DNA of 64,000 nucleotides, taken from positions 51,441,563 to 51,505,562 of the forward strand of contig CM059972.1 of NCBI GenBank assembly GCA_030490835.1. Reading direction: 5' to 3'. Positions 23,418 through 32,466 of the stretch are shown in pieces; within the stretch, counting starts at the first letter, position 1; each line of letters starts with the position of its first letter. This DNA is from Annona cherimola. Taxonomy: Eukaryota; Streptophyta; Magnoliopsida; Magnoliales; Annonaceae. The notes below the pieces were generated by a model that was not told the origin of the DNA, searched no databases, and saw only the letters and a program-made list of their open reading frames with translations. Position numbers and translations under genes: made by a program.

Positions 23418-24521
23418 TCATGAATCGGACTCGGTGGTGTCCTCATCCTCACTATCGCTACGCTGCGGCTGGAACTGCTACCCAAAGTAGGCTCGGAACT
23501 CCAGGGGCGTCAATGGGAAAAGCGAGAGAGTCGAGGTGTCGATGCGGCGGTCCTCCGCAATCCGGCGCAAGTAGGCCTCCATCGCCCTGTCGTGCTGACG
23601 CATATACTTGGCTTGGGCCGCTACCAAGTTCTCCAGGTTGGTCAGTCGCTCGCCAGTGGATAGCGGCTGAGAGGAAGGTCTTGCTAGTGGACCTGCTGTG
23701 GGGCGTGTCGTGGCAGTGCGGACTCGTGGCTAGGTGCGGTAGGAGAGGTCATCTATGATCACCTGGCAGTTCAGGACCTCCTCCGTCGGCTCCCATCTAA
23801 CTCCTGCCCACTTACAGAGCCCGATGATGAGGGATGGTAAGTAGTAGCTGCCCCGGGGTGCGGTCGCACTGGCGCAGATCTGATGGTAGATCAACCTGCC
23901 CACGTCTATCAACATCCCGCTGTATATGGCATGAAGCAGGAGCGCCCTATCCATCGTCACCTCACTGATGTGCGTCGACGACATCATCCGGGCTGAGATG
24001 AAGTGAAAAAGCATCCTCCCGTGGTAAAACATGTCGCTCTGCTTTAAGGAGGTAAGTTGCCTGCCCGTCGACTTCCAGACTGGTGGCCTTTCGCAGATAT
24101 GCGGTGTGATGGAGTTGACATCTTGGTCTTCTCCCTCCAAAAAAGCCTTGTACTAGTCCGGGCGATCGAAAGAACACAACCCATAGTAGGAGTTGATCGC
24201 CTCAGTATGAAATGGGACGATCTTGCCCGGAACCTTGACTCGCCCTTGCTCATGTTCCACTACATTAGCATAGAACTCCTTGATCACAGGTACGATGGCG
24301 ACCTGTGGCTGTGCCAGGAATTGCTGCCAACCACAGGCATTCAGCTCGTTGATGAAGTTGTCAGAGAATGCGGAAATCTTGATTCCCCTTTCTGGAATCA
24401 GGTGGTGCTTTTGAAGCGAATCCTTGTACCGCTTGAAGGCCTGAGCGGACACGAACTGGTTGGCGTCGAATTCCACCGGCTCCTGAATTTTCTTCCTCTT
24501 GGGAGATGACGAGGAAGCCAT
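23418..24521 (-). pseudogene. Athila-1 third ORF (putative plant transposon-type domain)
   Basis: It starts at ATG 24521 (MASSSSPKRKK, basic) and stays in one frame to 23730 except for a TAG at 24155-24153. A later frameshift leads to an acidic Ser/Asp/Glu-rich C-terminus near 23420-23460. Residues about 20-120 show the pattern of the plant 'putative plant transposon protein' family: a conserved LIPERG, then CGWQQFL and a VIKEFYAN motif. The second half has a helical LLLHAIYSG and a PSLIIGLCKWAGV segment. This ORF sits between pol and the 3' LTR, like the env-like or additional ORF of Athila/Tat elements. Its biochemical role is unknown. Confidence 0.78.
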
Positions 24522-24794
24522 GTCTCCAACAAATAGTCACCTCAAATAACCTTGCAAGCAAAAGTCCAAAACCAACCACACAAGCCAACCTCCAAAAATT
24601 GCACACATAGCTCTAATCCGCCGACAAATCACCAAAATTATCCAATCCAATCCAATCCTCCACCCAAACAATCACTGAGAAACTTCAAATCAATGAAAAG
24701 ACACCAAAGATGAAGAAATTTTACCCCTGAAAGCTTGTCAATTGAAAATTTGCAAAGTTGTTGTTTCTACACTGGCACCGGGGAGCGAGATGGT

Positions 24795-25285
24795 GGCGCC
24801 TAGGCGCCACTCTGTTGACAGCGCTGTCTGGCGTTGGTCGGAATAAAAGATGAAGATCAGGCTTGAAATGGAGCCCAAAACAAGAGAAAATTGATAGGAA
24901 GCAATGTGTAGGAATGGGGCTAAGGATTTGATGATGAAAAACTAAATTTTTGGGTGGATTTGGATGGATCTAAGAAAAGGGGAAAAGTGAGAAAATGGAA
25001 TGGATGGAATGGATGAAAGGGATGGATGATTGCTTGATGAAATGGGGTTGGATTTGAGTTGAAATGACTTGGAATCAAGGGCAAAATGAGTAGCAATGAG
25101 AAAGAGGCAATTTTTTGGCACCGGGGCTCGGGGTTAGGGTTCTAAACCCTAACTCGAGCCTTATAAGGCATCCAGGTTGCGCTATCCACGACCCGGCGCC
25201 GGGGCGCCAGTTCATTGCTCCGTGTTCTTCGGGATCTTCACCACGGTGTCGAGGCGCCCCCATGTGGCGCCTAGGCACCGATGTT
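24795..25285 (-). promoter_or_regulatory. Possible internal promoter of the Athila-1 third ORF
   Basis: In the gap between integrase (ends 25405) and the third ORF (starts 24521) the minus strand has, in order, GGCGCC motifs at 25266-25271, 25253-25258, 25203-25208 and 25195-25200, a TATA-like CCTTATAAGG at 25159-25168, a TTAGGGTTT/AAACCCTAA hairpin at 25131-25153 and a perfect GGCGCCTAGGCGCC at 24795-24808. The palindrome is the one that fills the LTR's U3. This is an inference from layout only. Confidence 0.45.
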
Positions 25286-25404
25286 CTTTAGTAAATGTTT
25301 TTTAAAACTTTTTGCACTCAGCTGCTTCCAATCATGATCTTTGTGAAATTGAGCTCCAAGTCATTTTCCTAAAAAAAAAACAAAAACAAAAGCAAAAACG
25401 CAAA

Positions 25405-26938
25405 TCAAAATGAAAATGAGTAATGGGTTGCCTCCCATTCAGCGCTAAGTTTAACGTCCTCAGCCCGACGTTCCCATTGTTTTAATTTTCTTTCAGTTCC
25501 ACCATGAAAATCATCTCCCATATAATGCTTTAGACGTTGCCCATCCACAACAAAACCATTGCTGGATGCCTCGTTGAATATCTCCACTGCTCCATGCTCA
25601 GCTGCCTTTATCACCACGAACGGACCCGACCATCTGGATTTGAACTTTCCTAGAAACAATTTCAACTTGGAATTGAAAAGCAGAACTCTCTGCCCTGGCT
25701 CGTATCTCCGTGGTAAAATCTTTCTGTCATGCCATTTCTTCACCTTTTCTTTATAGATCTTGGCATTTTCATAAGCTTGCATTGGGAACTCGTCTAACTC
25801 ATTGAGTTGCAATAATCGACGCTCCCCTGCTTGTTGCATGTCCAGGTTCAGTTTTTTAATCGCCCAATATGCATCGTGTTCCAACTCCAACGGCAGATGA
25901 CAGACTTTTCCATAAACTAGTTAGTAAGGAGACATTCCAAACTGGGTTTTGTAGGCCGTTCGATACGCCCATAGTGCGTTGTCCAGCTTAATAGACCAAT
26001 TTTTGCGCAATGACCCGATTGTTTTTCTCCAGAATTTGTTTTAATTCTCTGTTTGCCAACTTGACTTGTCCATTGGCTTATGGATGATAAGCTGTCGTCA
26101 CCTTATGGTGTACACCATATCTGCCAAAATTGCCATGAATTGCCGGTTGCAGAAATGGGATCCTCCATCAATAATGATCACCTGAGGCGTGCCGAAACGA
26201 GTAAAAAATGTTCTTCTTGATGAATTTGAGAACTGTTTTGGCGTCGTCCGCTTGAGTGGGAATCGTTTCTACCCATTTGGAAGCATAATCAACAACAACC
26301 AGAATATATTGGTTTCCAAAGGAAGGGATGAATGGTCCCATGAAGTCGATACACCAAACATCGAATATTTCCACTTCAATGACATTAGTCACGGGCATTC
26401 CATGTCTTTTGAAAATATTACCTGTCCGCTGGCATTGATCGCACCTTTTGACATAAAAGTGGGCGTCTTTGAATAAAGATGGCCAATAGAATCCCGATTG
26501 AAGTATTTTTGCCACAGTTTTATGTCCTTGAAAGTGGCCCCCATACGGTGATGAATGGCAGTTTTGCAATATTGATTCTGGTTCACTCTCTGGAATACAT
26601 TTCCGATATAATTGATCTAGACATTGCTTGAACAAGTATGGATCATCCCAGAAATAAAATTTCACGTCATGGAGAAATTTCTTCCTTTGCTGTGAATTCA
26701 ACTCCGGAGGCAATAGTCCACTGACGATATAATTTACAAAGTCTGCATACCATGGTAGACTACCTGGGGAGATAGAAAATAGCTGCTCATCCAGGAATAC
26801 TTCCCGAATCTGCTCCGTGTCTGGGGTTGGCTGGAATCTTTCGAGGTGGGATAAATGGTCAGCGACCTGATTTTCAGCTCCTTTTCGGCCCTTGATTTTG
26901 AGGTCGAACTCCCGTAGCAGTAGGACCCACCGGATCAA
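25405..26938 (-). pseudogene. Athila-1 integrase
   Basis: The 26938-26168 frame begins in the RNase H tail ([17 protein letters not shown]) and continues into integrase. It has the HHCC zinc-binding region ([22 protein letters not shown]) and the first catalytic Asp in WCIDFMGPF. The frame breaks at 26168, and the rest of the core is spread over other frames. 25890-25405 is the C-terminal part, with EPGQRVLLFNSKLKLFLGK and SRWSGPFVV, typical of gypsy integrases. Integrase would insert the cDNA; here it is broken. The C-terminal end lacks a chromodomain, as expected for Athila. Confidence 0.88.
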
Positions 26939-27451
26939 GCGTGGTTTTGCATTTTTTTCTCAATTAAATACTTGATGGTCGAATGGTTTGTGTACACGAT
27001 CACTTTGGTGCCCACCAGATAGGCTCTGAATTTTTCGAATGCAAATACCACCGCTAGCAGTTCCTTTTCTATTGTGGTATAATTCGCTGTTCAGGGTTTT
27101 GTTAGCACAGTAGATGGAGTGAAAAATTCTGTTCTTTCGCTGGCCCAGTACCGCTCCCACTGCGAAGTTGCTCGCATCGCACATCAATTCGAATGGGAAG
27201 TTCCATTACGGAGAAATAATGATACGCGTAGATACCAATTTCTTTTTCAGCTCCTGGAATGCCTTCATGCATTCGTTGGTGAACTCGAATAGTGCATCTT
27301 TCTCGAGCAGCGAACATAACGACTTGGCTATCTTGGAAAAGTCTTTTATGAACTGCTTGTAGAACCCCGCATGTCCCAGAATATTGCAAATGCCTTTAAT
27401 TGAGGTGGGTGGAGGCAATTTCTCGATTGTCTCGATTTTAGCTTTGTCCAC
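26939..27451 (-). pseudogene. Athila-1 RNase H and RT connection
   Basis: 27451-27206 holds the connection between RT and RNase H (LGHAGFYKQFIKDFSKIA). 27187-26960 follows in another frame with the RNase H motif MCDASNFAVGAVLGQR. Frameshifts separate the pieces, so no functional enzyme would be made. Confidence 0.85.
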
Positions 27452-28395
27452 TTCAATTCCCTATTTGGAGACCCAGTGACCAAGTATGACGCCCTCCTGT
27501 ATCATAAAGTGACACTTTTTCCAGTTGAGAGCCAGGTTCGTATTCTCACAACGCTGGAGTATCTTAGATAATTTTTGAATATCAAGAAATTATTCGTGAA
27601 TACCTCCAGGAAGTCCTCTACCATATCAGTGAAAATGACCATCATAAAACGCTGAAATGTACCTGGGGCGTTGCATAGGCCAAATGGCATTCGCCTGAAT
27701 GCGAACGTGCCATATGGACATGTGAATGTGGTCTTTTCTTGGTCCTCCGGTGCTATCGTTATCTGGTGGTAACTTGAATAGCAGTCCAGAAAGCAATAGA
27801 ATTCTTGCCCCACTAACCTGTCCAACATCTGATCAATGAATGGAAGCGGGAAATGATCTTTTCGGGTGGTTTTGTTCAGCTTGCGGTAGTATATGCAAAC
27901 TTGTCAACCAGTAACTGTCCTAGTCGGGATCAACTAGTTGTTCTCGTTGGAGACGACCGTCATACCACCTTTCTTCGGGACGCACTACACCGGGCTAACC
28001 TAAGAGCTATCGAAGATTGGGTATATAACGCATGCATCCAGCCATTTGATAATCTCCTTTTCCACCACTTGTTTCATGATTGGGTTCAACCTTCTCTGCG
28101 CTTCAATAGATGGCCTGGAATTCTCTTCCACTTGGATTTTATGTATGCAAAAGGACAGGACAATGCCTCTGATGTCGGTGATGGTCCATCCTATAGCCTT
28201 TTTATGATTTCTGAGCACTCTGAGCAGTTTTTCTTCTTGCACGGGATCCAATGTAGAAGAAATAGTCATCGGGAGTGAGGATTCTGCTCCTAAGTAGGCA
28301 TATCTGAGGTGCTTTGGTAAGAGTTTCAACTCTAGAACAGGCGGCTCTTCGATCAACGACTTCAACTGTTTAAAAGATTCTGGTTTGAGCTCCAA
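27452..28395 (-). pseudogene. Athila-1 reverse transcriptase
   Basis: 28395-28000 includes the upstream spacer and RT N-terminus, ending in an IIKWLDACVIYPI motif. 27828-27502 includes the RT palm (CYSSYHQI, GTFAFRRMPFGLCNAPGTFQ). Between them is a frameshifted, stop-containing stretch. The catalytic box reads FTNNF where the family has two Asp residues, so the active site is lost as well. Confidence 0.88.
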
Positions 28396-28950
28396 TGATT
28401 AGAATTTCTGCTGGTATCATGAAAAAGTTAGAGATTACTGCAGGTAGTGTATCATTTCTGCCGAGTCGTCGTCAAATTCACTGATTTCTCCAACCAGCGA
28501 TGCCTCTAGGACATCTTTGTAAACTGAAACTTGAAATTCAGCTTAAACCGTCGAATCCACCATGTCGATTATTAAACATTCGTCTGGATCGTTTGGTAGC
28601 TGCATCGCTTTGAACACACCAAAAGTAACATGTTCGTTCAGAACCCACATGGTTAGCTCTCCAGCCTATACGTCAATGATAGACTTACCTGTCGCATGGA
28701 AAGGCCAACCTATAATGATTACCATGTCCCGATCTTCTTCATAATCCAGGATAATGAAATCAGTAGGAAAGATGAACTTGTCTACCTTGACAAGAACATC
28801 GTCAATGATGCCCTCCGGATATGTCATAAACCGGTCCGCCAGTTGTAGCATTACTATCGTAGGTCAGGCTTCCCCGATGCCCAATTTTCTGATGAGATTA
28901 ATGCTGGCTCCCAAGTCACATAAAGCTCTCCCGAAGTATTGATTTCTGAT
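28396..28950 (-). pseudogene. Athila-1 aspartic protease region
   Basis: 28851-28666 reads LQLADRFMTYPEGIIDDVLV ... IIGWPF ... ATGKSIIDV, the downstream part of the Athila/Tat-type protease. The catalytic stretch lies just upstream and is obscured by stops. Confidence 0.75.
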
Positions 28951-29898
28951 TGTGCACAGGATAGTGAAACTCCCTGGATCCTTGAGCTTAGGAGGCAGTT
29001 TTCTCTACACCATTGCACTCGTCTCCTCTGTTAATGTCACCATTTCAAATTCCGTCAACCGCCTTTTCTTTAATAGAATATCCTTCATGAATTTGGCATA
29101 GCTCGACATCTGTTCCAAGGCTTCGATGAGAGGTATGTTGATATGCAATTGTTTAAGTATCGCCAAAAACTTCTTGAACTGGACCTCGTTTTTATTCTTT
29201 GCGAATCTTTGAGGAAATGGAGGAGGTGACCTTTGATTTGTGGCAAATTCAGCATCCGGTTGCTTTTGGGTAGTATCTGGTTCCTCTGTCTCTTGTGACT
29301 GCTGAACAGAGGATTAGTGGGTTCAGTTACCACTTCTGGTGGAATTGCATCGGGTAACTGCTTTTCCACTACGCAACAGCACCTGCTCTTTGCCTTTTCC
29401 TTTCAGATTTTGCTCTGTATCACTTAGCAGTGCACCTTGAGGTCGGTTGCTTAGAGCAGAGGCTAGTTGGCCTATTTGTGCTTATAAGTTCCTGTTTATC
29501 ATGATCTGAGATTACATGAATTGCATAAAGAGATTTTCCAGATCAGATTTCTTCTCTTCTCGCGGTGGTGGATTGAATTGAGCTGGTCTTACTGGCTGTT
29601 GTTGCAATGGCTACTGTGAGAATCCCGGTGGCTAATTCTACCTTATCTGGTCCATGAGAAATTGGGATGATTTCTCCAGCCAGGGTTGTAGTTGTTTGCA
29701 TACGAATTTGCTGGATTTCTCTGGAAATTTCCCACGTAATTAATGGACTCTGAATTGGAGGCACATTGATCACTGGGATGGCCGAATTCTCCACACCACG
29801 TGCAAATGTCTGCTGCTGAAGGCTTCTGTGATGTAGATGCCCCTACTGCATTGATGTTGGCCGACCTGGATAAGTTCTGAATCTGCCTAGATTGGGCA
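28951..29898 (-). pseudogene. Athila-1 gag C-terminal part with CCHC knuckle
   Basis: Reading minus from about 29895: a short segment, the zinc knuckle CTWCGEFGHPSDQC, and the NPGWRNHPNFSW motif usual at the end of Athila/Tat gag. Further on, toward 29085, is a stop-rich linker. The upstream edge at about 29898 abuts the truncated chromovirus, and the rest of gag resumes at 52454. Confidence 0.85.
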
Positions 29899-29899
29899 G

Positions 29900-30286
29900 C
29901 GCAGACTGCAGATATTATTCAGGGTTTATGGGAAAGAACCCAACAAGCCCAGTTGGGTAGTATTGAAAGAGATAGAGCCATTCCGACGACTGACTTGACT
30001 CCTATGACAGCAGCCACAAAAGATGAAAATCAGCTAATGGAAGCTGATAGAAGGGTGATCAACGCATTCTTAGCCTAGCGACCCCTAAAATTTTCAGGAG
30101 AACCTGACCCGGTACAGGCCGAGCAATGGATCACGGAGATCAAGAAATTATTCAGAATTTCTCTGTGTAATGATCGACAGAAAGTATTGCGTGCCACCCA
30201 TTTGCTGATTAAAGAAGCACACGAATGGTGGGAAACAATGTTGGTCATAATGCCACGACCAGAAGAGGTGTCTTGGCAGACATTTG
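29900..30286 (+). pseudogene. Chromovirus gag, N-terminal fragment
   Basis: The reading includes KFSGEPDPVQAEQWI and HLLIKEAHEWWETM, the hallmark pattern of gypsy gag before the capsid core. One TAG interrupts just before RPLKFSGE. The fragment ends at SWQTF, where Copia-2 starts. The true N-terminus is missing. Confidence 0.85.
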
Positions 30287-30989
30287 TGTTGGTCCCGAGT
30301 TTATAGCAATTACCCAAGAGGGGAGGGGTGAATTGCGTATTTAAAAATTTAAGACTTTAATTATAGATTTTACCCCGATTTAGTTTAAACCCCTTTAATG
30401 AAACAAATAGAAAGCAATAAGACAATGAAAGCAAAAATGAAAAACAGTAGACAAGATTTATAGTGGTTCGGGCAACCTTTCCCTACTCCACTCTTCCAAG
30501 CTCACACTCCCTTGTGACTTGGGTTATACTATGTATTCTGCGAATACAACTAGAGTCTCCGCTCTCTTCTAGATTCTAGCTCTAGGGGGCATATACAACC
30601 AGAGCCTCCACTCTCTTCTAGATTCTAGCTCTAGGGGGCGTGTATAACAAGCAACACAAGTAGGTGATGAGTTACACTCCAATCACAACCCTACTTGCTA
30701 TATCTTGGTTTGAAATACCAAACTCAAACCAAGTACCAAAATCAAATAATAAGATGAAATAGAAGAAATCTACACTTTACAGATTTGTGTAGCAAGTTTC
30801 AGCTTGAGGAAGAATTTGTAGAAGTAACGAATCGTATTGCGTTGAAGCAAACAGCAACTTTGAAGCTTGTTCTTTCTTTTAAAGTGTATAGATCACTCAA
30901 TTGTAGAGAAAAGTGGATTGAAACTCTTAGTAGCACTTCTTTCCTCTTTTTCAGCTCTTTCTTGTATCTATCCACATTTTCTTGAGTGT

Positions 30990-30999
30990 CTATATATAG
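30990..30999 (-). promoter_or_regulatory. TATA box of Copia-2 3' LTR
   Basis: CTATATATAG on the minus strand, just downstream of the dyad. The matching boxes are at 40067-40076 and, as CTATAAATAG, 60246-60255. Confidence 0.75.
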
Positions 31000-31052
31000 A
31001 GGAGGGAGAATTTTGAACGTTGGAGAAGTGGCTGGCGCGTAATAAATATGCT

Positions 31053-31074
31053 AACGTTCAAAAATTTGAACGTT
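31053..31074. promoter_or_regulatory. 22-bp dyad next to the TATA box
   Basis: Arms AACGTTCAAA and TTTGAACGTT with an AA spacer. The same dyad occurs at 40130-40151. In Copia-3 (60309-60330) the arms are AACGTTCGAA and TTCGAACGTT, a compensatory pair of changes. Confidence 0.7.
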
Positions 31075-31094
31075 ATCCCTCCAAGTCGCAGGTG

Positions 31095-31890
31095 GAGTCG
31101 ACTTCGTGTGCGACTTCACCCAAGTCGCATACTGGGGTCGACTTCGTGTGGGACTTCAGCTGTTCTTCAGTTTCCAAGTCTATTCTCTGGGTCGACTTGG
31201 TCTGAGACTTGGCTTCAAGTCGATCGTGGAGCCGACTTCGGGTGCGACTTGGCAAATTTCTTTTGCCAAGTCAGTTTTATCTTTGTTGAAGCGTCTCTTG
31301 CTCAACTTCTTCTTCTTCTTTTATCTTTCAATACTTGGAACTTATTTGTACAAAATTTCTTTAGCTTTAAGTCTAGAGAACTTGAAAAACTTGAATCTTG
31401 TATGAACAATTCCAACCTTGATGTAGAATGATTTGAATCATGTGTCTTGCTTGCTTTAAACTTGGATTAGTCTTCATATTTTCAAGTTGAGAAATTTGAG
31501 TCGTCTTCATCTTCTATTTGACTCAAGTCTATCTCGAAGTCGACTTGTTCTTCGACTTGAACTTGAAAATTTGCCCTACCAAGTTGAAGTTGATGCTGGA
31601 GTCGACTTTTGCCTGCGACTTTACCCAAGTCCCATGTGGAGTCGACTTCGGTTGCGACTTCAGAAGTTTTGCTACCCAATTTCAACGCTGGAAAGAAGTT
31701 GCTGCTTGAAGTCGATGCTGGTGTCGACTTCGTCTGTGACTTCACCCAAGTCGCAAGTGGAGTCGACTTCATCTGCGACTTCAGTTTTTCTGCTCTCCAA
31801 AATCAATGCTGGAAGAAAAATCATCTTTGAAGTGGAGATGGAGTCGACTTGAGAGATCGACTTCGCCTAAGTCGATGTCTGAGTCGACTT
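31095..31890 (-). promoter_or_regulatory. U3 GTCGAC palindrome array of Copia-2 3' LTR
   Basis: About ten GTCGAC cores, mostly within GGAGTCGACTTCG, alternate with GCGACTTCACCCAAGTCGCA-type companions at irregular spacing. The array lies upstream of the TATA box on the element's coding strand. A second, almost identical array is in the other LTR (40172-40967). Confidence 0.65.
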
Positions 31891-32051
31891 GATTTGCGAC
31901 TTGACTTGTTTTGTTTTGTATATATCCTTTTATAGCTTTGAACATTTGCACAATACATATTAGTAGCTTAGATTTACTCAAATTTTATTGTTTAATCATC
32001 AAAACATATGGTTTGGGTATTTTCATTCAATTTCAATAATTGTTTCCAACA

Positions 32052-32065
32052 ATCTCCCCCTTTTT
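32052..32065 (-). promoter_or_regulatory. Copia-2 polypurine tract
   Basis: AAAAAGGGGGAGAT on the minus strand directly before the 3' LTR start TGTTGGAAAC. This is the Sirevirus-type tract. Confidence 0.88.
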
Positions 32066-32466
32066 GGTGATTGACAAAACCAATTTGAGTTTGTACCTTT
32101 CAAAATGTCATATTCATTGTACTTTGTTCAAACATTCAATAATTTCCAAATATCTCATCAGTGATCAGAGCAAGATAAAATAAGAGCATAAAACAGAACA
32201 TAATTCAAACTTTTCATATTAGCATAATGCATACAGATTACAATGCAAAGTAAAAAAGAAACCTATATACAAGCTACCCAACCCAAAAAGAACTTAAAAA
32301 ATCTAAATTTAACTCCTAAAAACTCAACCTATCCTATCCTATCCTATCTCCTCCATTTTGTCAATCAGGCAAAATAGTAGTCAAGTACCAAAGATTTGGT
32401 GAATTGAAACTTGAAAATGGGATATGATTTTTGGGTAGGTTTGATGGGTCGAATATGGGCAGAAGA
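32066..32466 (-). other. Copia-2 3' untranslated region
   Basis: AT-rich stretch between the third ORF and the polypurine tract; its outline is shared with Copia-3 (61291-61564). No gene seen. Confidence 0.7.

Larger units (their letters stand above)
30287..32051 (-). repeat. Copia-2 3' LTR
   Basis: From TGTTGGTCCCGAG to TTTCCAACA on the + strand. It has a 49-bp tandem repeat (30546-30594 and 30595-30643), a TATA box (30990-30999), a dyad (31053-31074) and a GTCGAC array (31095-31890). Confidence 0.95.

Noticed and set aside
24057..24509. Plus-strand 150-residue open frame
   Set aside because: It lies antisense to the third ORF of Athila-1, which has family motifs; it is a shadow frame.
27853..28278. 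Plus-strand 141-residue open frame
   Set aside because: It is antisense to the Athila-1 reverse transcriptase and has no motif of its own.
31020..31850. Overlapping open frames of 60-127 residues in the LTR (Val/Glu/Ser/Thr-rich repeats)
   Set aside because: They are translations of the GTCGAC array in several frames and on both strands; identical frames recur in the other LTR.
31095..31890. Regular-looking repeats with spacers, CRISPR-like
   Set aside because: Spacing is irregular, the units are diverged palindromes, they lie in both LTRs of a plant retrotransposon, and plants have no CRISPR arrays.
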